A DNA stretch of 64,000 nt, from positions 1 to 64,000 of the forward strand of contig JAEXYA010000070.1 of assembly GCA_023451825.1 (NCBI GenBank), in the 5' to 3' direction. Source of the stretch: Pseudomonadota bacterium. GTDB lineage: Bacteria; Pseudomonadota; Alphaproteobacteria; Rhizobiales; Xanthobacteraceae. Both the position numbers and the translations under genes were made by a program. The stretch's first letter is position 1; every line of letters begins with the position of its first letter. The notes under the pieces are model-generated. The model did not search any database. It saw nothing but the letters and a program-made list of their open reading frames with translations, and was not told where the DNA came from. Below are positions 1-9,122 of the stretch, piece by piece.

Positions 1-120
1 GTCCTGATATCGCCGGAAGATCGCGAGCTGCGTCCCGAGCAGCCGGCGCGCGTTGCCCGGCCAGACATGCCGCATAAAGAGGTCAATTAGCCGAAAATTC
101 TGATCCGCCGCTTGGAACAT
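1..120 (-). CDS. Partial unknown protein, N-terminus only
   Basis: A minus-strand reading frame enters from beyond the left edge and begins at an ATG at 120, giving about 40 codons in the window. The peptide starts MFQAADQNFRLIDLF and looks like real coding sequence, with mixed hydrophobic and charged residues and no stop. An in-frame ATG also exists at 147, but that start would leave almost no room for the divergent gene to the right, so 120 is preferred. No family is recognised from this fragment. Confidence 0.4.
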   Translation of the reverse strand, partial: MFQAADQNFRLIDLFMRHVWPGNARRLLGTQLAIFRRYQD

Positions 121-196
121 TGGTATCGAGTGACCGTTATCTATCATAGGTAGCATGTCCGATGCGATGTATTCCAGGCGGGAGGGTTGGCGGCGA

Positions 197-583
197 ATGG
201 GCTTTTATTGGAACCTGCTTGCCAAAGTAACTGGCGTAGCGAGGCGCAGGCTCATGAATGCCAGCAGCGCGCGAGATCTCGTGATCTTTTCCGACAGCAG
301 CATCGTCGATCATTTCACCAAGCTCGGCTACGCCGTGACGTTTGACCAACTCGTCTTTACGATTGAGCGCGTCGAGGATTTCATCGAGGCGCGCGAGCAG
401 GCGTGGCACCGGCCGGGTCATATTGCCGTTCACGATCCCGGCGGTCTGCTTGTCATCGAAGATGCACAACCCCGCGTGCGGCAACCGACGCGCGATATCG
501 TCGTGGTCAGTCTGGGCGATGCGCGCGTGGTGATGGGCGTGATCAATCGCCACGGCGGCAATCGCTATGCAGAGACGATGTGA
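197..583 (+). CDS. Hypothetical protein, about 128 aa
   Basis: I do not recognise this protein. It has an ordered pattern of alternating hydrophobic strands and charged helices (RDLVIFSDSSIVDHF, VFTIERVEDFIEAR) that favours this strand over the histidine-rich opposite frame. The ATG at 197 is preferred because a GGAGGG sits 10 nt upstream (181-186). An ATG at 155 in the same frame would extend it to 142 residues but has only a weak ribosome site. It lies about 90 bp upstream of the glutathione S-transferase gene on the same strand and may be co-transcribed with it. Confidence 0.5.
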   Translation: MGFYWNLLAKVTGVARRRLMNASSARDLVIFSDSSIVDHFTKLGYAVTFDQLVFTIERVEDFIEAREQAWHRPGHIAVHDPGGLLVIEDAQPRVRQPTRDIVVVSLGDARVVMGVINRHGGNRYAETM

Positions 584-670
584 CACGTGCCCTTGACGTA
601 GCCCTGTTGCTGCCGCTCATTGACGAGCAAGCGGCGGTAATCGCCGAGCAGTCTCGGGAGGCTTCGTCGC

Positions 671-1321
671 ATGATCACGCTCTATCACTGCGCCCGCGCG
701 CGCTCGTTTCGCCCGCTATGGACGCTGGAAGAGCTGGGGCTCGATTATGAGCTGAAAATGCTGCCGTTCCCGCCGCGTGTCCATCAAAAGGAATATCTCG
801 GTATCAATCCGCTCGGCACCATTCCACTTCTGCTGGACAGTGGAACGCGCATGACCGAGTCCGCCGCCATCGCGCAATATCTCGTGACGAAATATGGCCC
901 GACGCCTCTGGCGGTCGGCGTCGATGAGCCGGACTACGGCGCGTTCTTGAACTGGCTGCATTTTGGCGAAGCGACGCTGACATTCCCGCAAGCCATCGTG
1001 CTGCGCTATTCGCGCTTCGAGCCGGAGGAGCGACGCAGTCCGCAAGTGGCCGAGGATTACTCGAAATGGTTCGTCGCGCGGCTGCGGGTCATCGAAGCCT
1101 TGATGGGCGCGCAGGAATTCATCTGTGCTGGCCGCTTCACGGCCGCCGATATCTCGGTTGGCTATGCGCTGCTGCTCGCGGAACGCGTGGGACTCGCTCC
1201 GCAGATCGGTCCAAATGTGACGGCCTATTGGCACCGGTTGCGCGAGCGCGACGGATACAAGCGCGCCGTGGAGGCCGAGAATCAGGCAGGCGATGCGCTG
1301 GGTTTGGCGCGCCGCATCTGA
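671..1321 (+). CDS. Glutathione S-transferase family protein
   Basis: Cytosolic GST-fold protein of 216 residues, a usual length for the family. The N-terminal thioredoxin-like domain (about 1-80) carries NPLGTIPLL with the cis-proline and a TES glutathione-contact motif near residue 64. The C-terminal helical domain contains GRFTAADISVGYALLLA, the conserved N-capping box of GST helix 6. A GGGAGG lies 9 nt before the ATG. Members conjugate or transfer glutathione or act as lyases or isomerases; the substrate cannot be told from sequence. The next gene, an enoyl-CoA hydratase, follows after about 45 bp on the same strand, which suggests a small operon. Confidence 0.88.
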   Translation: MITLYHCARARSFRPLWTLEELGLDYELKMLPFPPRVHQKEYLGINPLGTIPLLLDSGTRMTESAAIAQYLVTKYGPTPLAVGVDEPDYGAFLNWLHFGEATLTFPQAIVLRYSRFEPEERRSPQVAEDYSKWFVARLRVIEALMGAQEFICAGRFTAADISVGYALLLAERVGLAPQIGPNVTAYWHRLRERDGYKRAVEAENQAGDALGLARRI

Positions 1322-1366
1322 TTGGCTATACGAACCCCATCTCACTCAACCAAGCGAGCATATCCG

Positions 1367-2146
1367 ATGGCCAATGACAGCGTGATCCTGGAGAAGAAGG
1401 GCGCGGCACTCTGGATCACCATCAATCGCCCGGAAAAGCGGAATGCGATGAATGCCGATGTCATCGCTGGCATCGCGCTCGGCTATCGCAAGGCGCATGA
1501 TGATGCGGAGGTGCGCGCCATCGTACTGACCGGCGCCGGCGAGAAAGCGTTTTGCGCAGGTGCTGACCTGGCTAATTCAGGCTCCGCCTTCGCTCAGGAC
1601 TTCTCTAAGCCCAATGGCGATCTCGCGGATTTGATGCGGCTGTCGCAGAACGCCACCAAGCCTGCGATCGCGCGTGTCAATGGCGTGTGCATGGCCGGCG
1701 GCATGGGCCTGCTTTGCATGACCGACATGGCCGTCGCTGCCGACTCCGCGATCTTCGGCCTGCCCGAGGTGAAGGTGGGCGTGTTTCCGATGCAGGTGCT
1801 GGCGCTGCTGCAGGGCATAGCGCCGCGCCGTCTCATCAACGAATGGTGCATCACGGGCGAGCCGTTCGATGCGCGGACGGCGCAGGATGCGGGCCTGCTC
1901 AACCACATCGTGCCGGCCGCCGAACTTGATGCCAAGATCGAGTGGCTGATTGCGCGCATCACCGACAAGTCGCCCACCGCGATTCGACGCGGCAAATACG
2001 CCATGCGGGCGATTGCCGCGATGTCGTTCGATGAGAGCATTGCCTATCTGGAGAGCCAGATCTCGATTCTCTCGATGACGGAAGATGCGAAGGAAGGCCT
2101 CAAGGCCTTTGCGGAGAAGCGCAAACCGGTGTGGCCCGGCAAGTGA
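1367..2146 (+). CDS. Enoyl-CoA hydratase/isomerase family protein
   Basis: Crotonase-fold protein of 259 residues. The family signature is clear: INRPEKRNAM near the N-terminus, the first oxyanion-hole segment FCAGADL, and the second oxyanion segment ARVNGVCMAGGMGL. The C-terminus ends in KRKPVWPGK, as in many short-chain enoyl-CoA hydratases. It presumably hydrates or isomerises an unsaturated acyl-CoA. The ATG at 1367 was chosen over an upstream TTG at 1322 because homologues start at this point relative to the first strand. It follows the GST gene closely. The exact substrate is unknown. Confidence 0.88.
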   Translation: MANDSVILEKKGAALWITINRPEKRNAMNADVIAGIALGYRKAHDDAEVRAIVLTGAGEKAFCAGADLANSGSAFAQDFSKPNGDLADLMRLSQNATKPAIARVNGVCMAGGMGLLCMTDMAVAADSAIFGLPEVKVGVFPMQVLALLQGIAPRRLINEWCITGEPFDARTAQDAGLLNHIVPAAELDAKIEWLIARITDKSPTAIRRGKYAMRAIAAMSFDESIAYLESQISILSMTEDAKEGLKAFAEKRKPVWPGK

Positions 2147-2173
2147 CATCGGGGAGGCCGCGCCATCGCGGCG

Positions 2174-2284
2174 CTAGCGCAATCCCATGCCGGTCGAAAG
2201 CTGAACGGCGAGGAGGAATACACTGCCGGCAATCGGCAGGCTGACGAGACGAAAAACCTGGTTGAATGAGATCATGTGAGCCAT
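2174..2284 (-). CDS. Possible 36-residue membrane miniprotein
   Basis: A short minus-strand ORF of 36 codons plus stop starts at the ATG at 2284. Its second half (LPIAGSVFLLAVQLSTG) is a plausible single membrane segment. It lies in the gap between the convergent enoyl-CoA hydratase and metallophosphoesterase genes. There is no strong ribosome site, so the call rests only on the hydrophobic pattern. Confidence 0.25.
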   Translation of the reverse strand: MAHMISFNQVFRLVSLPIAGSVFLLAVQLSTGMGLR

Positions 2285-2377
2285 CCAATAAGTTAGTCTT
2301 CAGGCTCACAGTCCATGTTTATGCTTAATGGCAGGTAAATGCTTCCGCATTCTGTGGTTGCCGTGACCGAATAACGG

Positions 2378-3346
2378 TTACGGCGCTGCGCATGTCATGC
2401 GATGCAGGGTCACTTCTGGCGGACAGTTGAGGCGCACCGGCAACAGGCTCGTGCCAACGCCGACCGAGGTGTAGCCGAGGAGATGTTCATAGCGCCACGC
2501 GCCGTTGCCCATATGCCGCGGCAGCACGGCTTCCAGCTTGATGGCGTAGCCGCCGGGCAGGCAGAGCTGGCCGCCATGGGTATGGCCGCTCAGCATGAAG
2601 TCGAAGCCGTGCTCTGCCGCCTCCTTGTAGGTCTCCGGCGTATGCGACAGCAGGATCGAGAACGAATCCTTTGGAATCTGCGCTGCGACTTTCGGGATGT
2701 CGTCGGCGAGATAGAAGTGGGGGTCATCGACGCCGGCAAGGTAGATTCTCGCATCGCCGCGGGTGATCGTCTCGACTTCGTTGAACATCATGCGAATGCC
2801 CATCGCCTCGAATGCGGGCGTAAGGCGAATGGTGTCGTGATTGCCGAGAACGCAAAAAAGCGGGTCGCGCAGCTTGGCGCGAAGCTCGCCCATGCCATCA
2901 ATGGCGCGCTGATAGGGGCCGAAGGTCTTGCCGCGATAGTCGCCGGTGAGCACGCAGATGTCGTAGCTGAGGCCGCCGACAAAAGAGATCAGGTGCTTGA
3001 GGGCATTTTCGCTCAGATCGACATGCAGATCGCTGATATGCAGGATGGTGAAGCCATCAAAGGCCTTGGGCAGGTGAGGCGAGGTCACCACATTCTCGCG
3101 CACGGTCACATGATCGGCTTCGCGCCGCGCACGCTCATAGAGGCCGAGCAGCTTCAGTCCGGGACGGACGATCAATGGCGCGGTGAGCCAGTTCTCCAGA
3201 TTGAAGAACAGGCGACCCTGGCCGAACAGCTGGTGATCGCGATGGGTCTCGATCTCCAGCCGTTTCCTGACGTGATCCGCACCGATGCGGTCGATCAGCG
3301 GCTGCAGCGCGCTGTCGTCCGGCGGGGTATGCGGTGGCCGGGCCAA
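2378..3346 (-). CDS. Calcineurin-like metallophosphoesterase
   Basis: Metal-dependent phosphoesterase of 322 residues. All five blocks of the fold are visible: HISDLH (103-108), TGDY (134-137), GNHD (168-171), SHTPE (234-238) and GHTHGG (254-259); these bind the two-metal centre. The first 95 residues are an extension with a hydrophobic stretch but no clear signal peptide. The arrangement resembles YaeI-type phosphodiesterases that act at the membrane on lipid-linked phosphates, but the substrate here is unknown. It is transcribed in the same direction as the upstream GlcG-like and FAD oxidase genes, with a 13-bp gap to the former, so it may be the last gene of that operon. Confidence 0.9.
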   Translation of the reverse strand: MARPPHTPPDDSALQPLIDRIGADHVRKRLEIETHRDHQLFGQGRLFFNLENWLTAPLIVRPGLKLLGLYERARREADHVTVRENVVTSPHLPKAFDGFTILHISDLHVDLSENALKHLISFVGGLSYDICVLTGDYRGKTFGPYQRAIDGMGELRAKLRDPLFCVLGNHDTIRLTPAFEAMGIRMMFNEVETITRGDARIYLAGVDDPHFYLADDIPKVAAQIPKDSFSILLSHTPETYKEAAEHGFDFMLSGHTHGGQLCLPGGYAIKLEAVLPRHMGNGAWRYEHLLGYTSVGVGTSLLPVRLNCPPEVTLHRMTCAAP

Positions 3347-3359
3347 TTAGTGACGCGTC

Positions 3360-3791
3360 CTAGCCCGTCGATGCCTTGAGGCCGGCGGCCTCGATGGCGG
3401 CGACGCAGGCGATTTCGTCATTGTCGGAGGTGTCACCGGAAATGCCGATGGCGCCGAGCAGGCCGCCGGACTGATCCTGGATCAGCACGCCGCCGGGCAC
3501 AGGAATCAGCGCACCACGCGCCATGGTGTTTACGGCGTCGATGAAGAAGGGCTGCTCCTCGGCGCGCTTGAATAGTGCACGCGAGCCGAGCCCCATTGCG
3601 AGCGCACCATAGGCCTTGCCATGGGCAACTTCGCCGCGCATCAGGCTGGTGCCATCCTGCGCGATCGATGCCTTCACGCAACCGCGCGCATCGAGCACCG
3701 TGATGCACATCGGCTTCAGCTTCATCTCGATCACCTTGGCGAGGGCGGCATCGAGAATCTTGCGGGCAACATCGAGCGAGAGATCGGGCAT
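3360..3791 (-). CDS. glcG: GlcG/HbpS family heme-degradation-domain protein
   Basis: Small protein of 143 residues with the GlcG/HbpS (DUF336) pattern: an N-terminal helix (SLDVARKILDAALAKV), a strand with LDARGCVKA, and the glycine-rich GALIPVPGGVLI and GAIGISG segments. GlcG proteins are found beside glycolate oxidase genes but their job is not settled; the HbpS branch binds heme. The start at 3791 is chosen because AAGGA lies about 8 nt upstream; an upstream ATG at 3806 overlaps the preceding stop. It directly follows the FAD/Fe-S oxidase gene, matching the glc-type neighbourhood. Confidence 0.82.
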   Translation of the reverse strand: MPDLSLDVARKILDAALAKVIEMKLKPMCITVLDARGCVKASIAQDGTSLMRGEVAHGKAYGALAMGLGSRALFKRAEEQPFFIDAVNTMARGALIPVPGGVLIQDQSGGLLGAIGISGDTSDNDEIACVAAIEAAGLKASTG

Positions 3792-3802
3792 GCGGTGGTC
3801 CT

Positions 3803-6778
3803 TCAATTGAGAGAGACAGATTGCAGCGGAGCGGGCTCGCCATCAAGGCTCATGGCCATCACACGCGCCACATGAAGCGCTTCGCGTGGCGTGCCATCGG
3901 CGATTTGATGGCGGCATGATGTTCCGTCGGCGACGATGAGCGTTGACGCATCGGCCTTGCGCACAGCGGGCAGCAGCGACGCTTCGGCCATCTGGATCGA
4001 GGCCTGGTACGTATCTGCGCCATAACCGAAAGCGCCGGCCATGCCGCAGCAACTCGATTCGATGGTCTCGACGTTCAGGTCGGGGATAAGGCGCAGCGCT
4101 TTCTCTACGGGCTTGAGCGCGCCGAAGGATTTCTGGTGGCAATGGCCGTGGATCATCGCCTTCGGTGCAATGGGCTTGAGCGGCAATTGCAGCCGGCCGG
4201 CTTCGGCCTCGCGGACGAGAAATTCCTCGAACAGCATCGCGTGTGCGCTGATGCTCTTCGCTGTGTCGTCGGCGCGGAGCGAAAGGAGCTCGTCGCGAAG
4301 TGTGAGAAGACAGCTCGGTTCCAGCCCGACGATCGGCACGCCACGCGCGGCGAACGGCGCATAAGTGGCGACGAGACGATCGAGCTCGGAGCGGGCCTGA
4401 TCGACGAGACCTGCCGACAGGAAGGTGCGCCCACAGCAGAGGGCACGAGAGTTGCCATCGGCCGGCTTTGGCAGATGCACGCGATAGCCGCCGGCAACGA
4501 GCACGAGCAACGCGTCGTCGAGATTTTCGCGCTCATAGGCGCGGTTGAAGGTGTCCGCGAACAGCACGACCTCATGGCCATCGACAGGCCCGACAACATC
4601 GGTGTCGTGATGAAAAACGTCTCTGCGCCATGCGGGCAGGCTGCGCTTGGCGCTGATACCGGTGACGCGCTCGACAAGGCTGCGCAGCACCGGATGGTCG
4701 TTGCGCAGATTCATCAGCGGCGCGAGTTTGGCGGCAAAGGGTGCATAGCGCGGTAGATAGCCGACGAGGCGGTCACGGAGCGACAGGCCATGCTTGGCAG
4801 CTCGGGCAGCCAGCACCTCGATCTTCATCTTCGCCATGTCGACGCCGGTGGGGCATTCGTGGCGACAGGCCTTGCAGGAGACGCAGAGCTTCATCGTCTC
4901 TGCCATCTCGTCGGAGGTGAGTGCATCCGGGCCGAGCTGCCCGGAGATCGCCAGCCGCAGCGTATTGGCGCGGCCGCGGGTCACGTCCTTCTCGTTGCGC
5001 GTGGCGCGATAGGACGGGCACATCACGCCGCCTTCGAGCTTCCGGCATGTGCCATTGTTGTTGCACATCTCGACCGCGCCCTGGAAACCGCCGCCGGCGC
5101 CTGGATAAGCGGACCAGTCGAGTTCGGTCTTTAACGCGCTGATGCGATAATCCGGCGTGTAGCGGAACAGCGAGCGGTCATCCATCTTCGGCGGATCGAC
5201 GATCTTGCCGGGATTGAGGATGCGGCCGGGATCGAAGCGGTCCTTCACCTCGGTGAAGCCGGCGATGATGCGCTCGCCGAACATCTCCGCATGGAATTCC
5301 GAGCGCACGAGGCCGTCGCCATGTTCGCCGGAATGCGAGCCCTTGTATTCGCGCACCATGTCAAACGCCTCTTCGGCGATGGCGCGCATCGCCTTGACGT
5401 CCTTGTCGAGCTTCAGGTTGAGCACCGGCCGCACATGCAGGCAGCCTTCGGAGGCATGCGCATACATGGTGCCGGAGGTGCCGTGCTTGGCGAACACGCC
5501 GAGCAGGCGCTCGGTGTAGTCAGCGAGATGCGGCAGCGGCACGGCACAGTCCTCGATGAAGGAGACCGGTTTGCCCTCCTGCTTCATCGACATCATCACA
5601 TTGAGGCCAGCTGCGCGGAATTCGGCGATGCCGGATTGCAGCGATGGCTCAGTCACCTCGACCACGCCGCCCCATTTGCGTTGCGGGTTGTCCCAGCCGA
5701 AACCGAGATCGCTCATCAACTCGCCAAGCTCCTTCAGCTTGGCGGCATTGGTGGCCTGATCCGCTTCAGCGAATTCCACGATCAGCAGTGCATCGGGATC
5801 GCCCCGCACGGCGCTTTTGATGATCGGCTGGAACATGGCGATGTCGCGGCCGAGTGCGATCATGGTGCGATCGACCAGTTCGACCGCAATCGGCTTCAGC
5901 TTCACCAGATGCTGGGTCGCATCCATCGCTTCATAGAAGCTGCCGAAATGGCAGACGCCGAGCGCCTTGTTGCCGATCAGCGGCCACAGCTTGAGTTCGA
6001 CCTGCGTGGTGAAAGCGAGGGTACCCTCGGATCCGACAAGCAGATGCGCGAGATTGTTCGGCGTGTTGCGCGGCACCAGCGCATCGAGATTGTAGCCGCC
6101 GACACGGCGCTGCACCTGCGGAAAGCGCGCCGCGATCTCCTGCGCCTCGCGCTCGCCAAGCGCCAGCATGTCGCGAAACAGAGCAGGGCCGTCGTCGTTC
6201 GGATCGATCTCGCCGAAATGCAGTCGCGTGCCATCGACCAGCGCTGCATCCATCGCAATGGTGTTGTCGCGCATGGTGCCATAGCGCAACGAGCGGCCGC
6301 CGCAGCTATTGTTGCCGGCCATGCCGCCGATGGTGGCGCGCGAAGCGGTGGAGACATCGACGGGAAACCACAGCCCGTGCTTCTTCAGTTGCCGGTTGAG
6401 GTCATCGAGGACGATGCCGGGCTCGACGATGCAGGTGCGGTTCTCGACATCGACGGAGATGAGCTTGTTGAGATGCTTCGACAGGTCGATGACGACGCCT
6501 TCATTCACCGTCTGCCCGCATTGCGAGGTGCCGCCGCCGCGTGGCGTGACCACGCGGCCATCATCGCGGCAGATCGCCATGGCGCGGAGCGCTTCGTCGA
6601 TGGTGCGGGGGACGACCACGCCGAACGGCATGATCTGATAAAACGAAGCGTCGGTGGCGTAGCGGCCGCGATTGAAGGCGTCGAAAAAAACGTCGCCGGT
6701 GGTTGCGGCAGCAAGCCGGGCGGCCAAAGCGCTATCGGCCGCCGAACTACGAGTCGTCACGGCCTGCTTTGTCGCCAT
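3803..6778 (-). CDS. FAD-linked oxidase fused to 4Fe-4S/CCG domains (D-2-hydroxyacid dehydrogenase type)
   Basis: Large 991-residue fusion resembling YdiJ/GlcD-GlcF-type enzymes. Residues about 45-190 form the FAD-binding_4 domain (TPRGGGTSQCGQT at 78-90, GGMAGNNSCGG at 151-161). Residues about 225-530 are the FAD-oxidase C-terminal domain ending in DPGRILNPGKI. Cysteine clusters follow at 572-587 and at 632-642 (CVSCKACRHEC), typical of a 4Fe-4S dicluster domain, and CCG motifs occur at 781-783 and 910-912. Such enzymes oxidise D-lactate, glycolate or D-2-hydroxyglutarate and pass electrons to the membrane. The GlcG-like gene downstream and the divergent glyoxylate aminotransferase favour glycolate or a related 2-hydroxy acid, by inference only. 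Confidence 0.88.
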   Translation of the reverse strand: MATKQAVTTRSSAADSALAARLAAATTGDVFFDAFNRGRYATDASFYQIMPFGVVVPRTIDEALRAMAICRDDGRVVTPRGGGTSQCGQTVNEGVVIDLSKHLNKLISVDVENRTCIVEPGIVLDDLNRQLKKHGLWFPVDVSTASRATIGGMAGNNSCGGRSLRYGTMRDNTIAMDAALVDGTRLHFGEIDPNDDGPALFRDMLALGEREAQEIAARFPQVQRRVGGYNLDALVPRNTPNNLAHLLVGSEGTLAFTTQVELKLWPLIGNKALGVCHFGSFYEAMDATQHLVKLKPIAVELVDRTMIALGRDIAMFQPIIKSAVRGDPDALLIVEFAEADQATNAAKLKELGELMSDLGFGWDNPQRKWGGVVEVTEPSLQSGIAEFRAAGLNVMMSMKQEGKPVSFIEDCAVPLPHLADYTERLLGVFAKHGTSGTMYAHASEGCLHVRPVLNLKLDKDVKAMRAIAEEAFDMVREYKGSHSGEHGDGLVRSEFHAEMFGERIIAGFTEVKDRFDPGRILNPGKIVDPPKMDDRSLFRYTPDYRISALKTELDWSAYPGAGGGFQGAVEMCNNNGTCRKLEGGVMCPSYRATRNEKDVTRGRANTLRLAISGQLGPDALTSDEMAETMKLCVSCKACRHECPTGVDMAKMKIEVLAARAAKHGLSLRDRLVGYLPRYAPFAAKLAPLMNLRNDHPVLRSLVERVTGISAKRSLPAWRRDVFHHDTDVVGPVDGHEVVLFADTFNRAYERENLDDALLVLVAGGYRVHLPKPADGNSRALCCGRTFLSAGLVDQARSELDRLVATYAPFAARGVPIVGLEPSCLLTLRDELLSLRADDTAKSISAHAMLFEEFLVREAEAGRLQLPLKPIAPKAMIHGHCHQKSFGALKPVEKALRLIPDLNVETIESSCCGMAGAFGYGADTYQASIQMAEASLLPAVRKADASTLIVADGTSCRHQIADGTPREALHVARVMAMSLDGEPAPLQSVSLN

Positions 6779-6935
6779 CGCCTGAGTCTCATGTTACGAA
6801 AGTTTGTCTTTGCATCGAGGTCCGGCCTTGGCAAGGGAGTGGCGGCTGAAGCGGTGCGAGCAATCTCTGCTGCGCTGCAAGACGAGAAAGTCGCTTCGAC
6901 CGCCGAAACGGACTCGAACAAAAGTCTGGCATAAT

Positions 6936-6941
6936 GTATAC
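6936..6941. promoter_or_regulatory. Possible GntR-type operator core (GTATAC)
   Basis: In the 237-bp gap between two divergent genes the palindrome GTATAC sits in AATGTATACCAAT, about 75 bp before the aminotransferase start. FCD-type GntR regulators bind sites with a GTATAC-like core, but the flanking symmetry is only partial here, so this is a weak call. The rest of the gap shows no gene. Confidence 0.2.
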
Positions 6942-7015
6942 CAATCCCCGGGACATAGTCCTTCACAGGTGAATTCACGGGCATTGCATCAGAACACTCT
7001 CGGGGAGAACGTCAC

Positions 7016-8215
7016 ATGACCGTACATACCGGAAGGCATTTTCTGCAGATTCCTGGCCCCACCAATGTGCCCGATCGGGTGCTGCGGGCCATGGACATGC
7101 CGACGCTGGACCATCGTGGTCCGGAATTCGCTGAACTCGGGCTGCATGTGCTCGCGGCGATGCAGCGGGTGTTCCGCACCAAGCAGCCGGTGATGATCTA
7201 TCCGTCATCGGGCACGGGCGCGTGGGAAGCGGCGATCGTCAACACGCTGTCGCCGGGCGACAAGGTGCTGATGGCCGAAACCGGCCAGTTCGCCACGCTG
7301 TGGCGGAATCTCGCCGAACGCTTCAAGCTCGATATCGATTTCGTGCCGGGCGATTGGCGTCATGGCGCTGATCTCACTGAGATCGAGAAGCGTCTGGTTG
7401 CCGACAAGTCGCACGCCATCAAAGCTGTGATGATCGTCCATAACGAAACGTCCACAGGCTGCGTCACCTATCCGCTGGATATCCGCAAGATTCTCGATCG
7501 CGTCAGCCATCCGGCACTGCTGATGGTGGACACGGTGTCGGGCCTCGGCTCGTTGGAATATGAACACGATGCCTGGGGCATCGACGTGTCCGTGGCAGGC
7601 TCGCAGAAGGGCCTGATGCTGCCGCCGGGCCTCGGCTTCAACGCCGTTTCAGAAAAGGCTCTGGAGGCCTCCAAGGCCAACCAGTCGTTCCGCTCGTACT
7701 GGGACTGGCAGGAGATCGTCACGGCCAACAAGCTCGGCTCCTGGCCCTATACGCCCGCCACCAATCTGCTCTATGCGCTGAAGGAAGCCGTGGCGATGCT
7801 GGAGGAGGAGGGGCTCGACAACGTCTTCGCCCGCCACAAGCGTCATGGTGCCGCTGCACGTGCGGCAGCAAAAGCCTGGGGCCTTGAAACTGTTCCCGTT
7901 CGCCAGCAGGACCATTCGCCGGCGCTCACCGCCGTGCTGATGCCGGAAGGCCATGACGCCGATGCGTTCCGCAAAGTGGTGCTGGAAAACTTCGACATGT
8001 CGCTCGGCACCGGCCTGAACAAGTGGAAGGGCAAGATCTTCCGCATCGGCCATATCGGCCATTTCAACGACCTGATGCTGATGGGCACCTTGGCCGGTGT
8101 CGAAATGGGCCTCGAACTCGCCAACGTGCCGCATCGCGCCGGTGGCGTGATGGCGGCGATGGATGTGCTCACCGGCAAGGGCGTCGTCCCGATGACCAAA
8201 GCTGCGAGCGCCTGA
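7016..8215 (+). CDS. Serine/alanine-glyoxylate aminotransferase family protein
   Basis: PLP-dependent class V aminotransferase of 399 residues. It opens with HFLQIPGPTNVPDRV, typical of serine-glyoxylate aminotransferases; SSGTGAWEAA binds the cofactor phosphate; VDTVSGLGS holds the aspartate that pairs with the pyridine nitrogen; and GSQKGLMLPPG holds the Schiff-base lysine Lys198. A GGGGAGAA lies upstream of the ATG. It converts glyoxylate and serine or alanine to glycine and the corresponding oxo acid. Divergent placement next to the FAD/Fe-S oxidase and GlcG-like genes suggests a shared role in glycolate/glyoxylate metabolism. The amino donor cannot be fixed from sequence. Confidence 0.9.
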   Translation: MTVHTGRHFLQIPGPTNVPDRVLRAMDMPTLDHRGPEFAELGLHVLAAMQRVFRTKQPVMIYPSSGTGAWEAAIVNTLSPGDKVLMAETGQFATLWRNLAERFKLDIDFVPGDWRHGADLTEIEKRLVADKSHAIKAVMIVHNETSTGCVTYPLDIRKILDRVSHPALLMVDTVSGLGSLEYEHDAWGIDVSVAGSQKGLMLPPGLGFNAVSEKALEASKANQSFRSYWDWQEIVTANKLGSWPYTPATNLLYALKEAVAMLEEEGLDNVFARHKRHGAAARAAAKAWGLETVPVRQQDHSPALTAVLMPEGHDADAFRKVVLENFDMSLGTGLNKWKGKIFRIGHIGHFNDLMLMGTLAGVEMGLELANVPHRAGGVMAAMDVLTGKGVVPMTKAASA

Positions 8216-8314
8216 CGCTGCATGCCGCCTGTGCTGCGGCGGCCTAACAATATTACGGGGGCTGGAGCATACTCGCTTCAGCCCTTTTCCATTCCGTCTT
8301 GCGAAAGATTTCTC

Positions 8315-9106
8315 ATGACCGCGTCTGCCAGCGAAGACCTGCTCTATTCCGTCGAGAACGGCATCGCCAAGATCACCTTCAATCGCCCGCAGGCGCGCAA
8401 TGCCATGCTGTTTTCCATGTATGAGCGGATGGCGGAGATCTGCACGGCCGCCAATGACGATCGCTCCATCAAGGCGATCATCCTGACCGGCGCCGGCGAC
8501 AAGGCCTTTGCCTCGGGCACCGACATCTCCCAATTCCGCGAATTCAAGACCGCTCAGGACGCGCTCGATTACGAGGCGCGGATCGACCGGGTGCTCACCG
8601 CGCTGGAAACCTGCCGCGTGCCGACCATCGCGGCCATCGCCGGCGCCTGCACCGGCGGCGGCGCGGGCATCGCTGCCTGCTGCGACCTGCGCATCGGCAC
8701 CGCAGCGACGCGGATGGGCTTCCCGATCGCCCGCACGCTCGGCAACTGCCTGTCGATGTCCAATATCAGCCGCGTGATGTCGCTGGTCGGCCCGGCGCGG
8801 ACCAAGGACATGATCTTCACTGCCCGCCTGATCGAGGCGGAGGAGGCGCTGGCGCTGGGGCTGATCAACGAGATCGTGCCTGACGTCGAGACGCTGCAGC
8901 GCCGCGCGCTCGAACTCGCGCAACTGGTGGCGAGCCATGCGCCGATCACCCTCGAAGTCACCAAGGAAGCCGTGCGCCGCCTGCGCAAGACGCTGACGCG
9001 GGACGAGGGCCAGGATCTCGTGCTCAAGGCCTATATGAGCGCGGATTTTCGCGAGGGCATGGATGCCTTCCTCAACAAGCGCAAGCCGAACTGGCAGGGG
9101 AAGTAA
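8315..9106 (+). CDS. Enoyl-CoA hydratase/isomerase family protein
   Basis: Second crotonase-fold protein, 263 residues from the ATG at 8315, with GCGAAAGA just upstream. Signature segments are FNRPQARNAM, the oxyanion segment FASGTDISQF, and IAGACTGGGAGIAACCDLRIG. It differs from the first homologue at 1367 in having SGTD in place of AGAD and in its cysteine-rich ACTGGG/AACCD segment. It follows the glyoxylate aminotransferase by about 100 bp on the same strand. The acyl-CoA substrate is not known. Confidence 0.87.
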   Translation: MTASASEDLLYSVENGIAKITFNRPQARNAMLFSMYERMAEICTAANDDRSIKAIILTGAGDKAFASGTDISQFREFKTAQDALDYEARIDRVLTALETCRVPTIAAIAGACTGGGAGIAACCDLRIGTAATRMGFPIARTLGNCLSMSNISRVMSLVGPARTKDMIFTARLIEAEEALALGLINEIVPDVETLQRRALELAQLVASHAPITLEVTKEAVRRLRKTLTRDEGQDLVLKAYMSADFREGMDAFLNKRKPNWQGK

Positions 9107-9122
9107 GACGGCTGTTCCTTAA

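Noticed and set aside
137..586. Minus-strand frame of 149 codons
   Set aside because: Rich in His and Ala in a pattern typical of antisense frames; the plus-strand frame has a better amino-acid pattern and a ribosome site.
5291..6934. Long plus-strand frame of 547 codons
   Set aside because: It mirrors the FAD/Fe-S oxidase gene on the other strand, has a histidine- and arginine-rich composition typical of antisense frames and no conserved motif.
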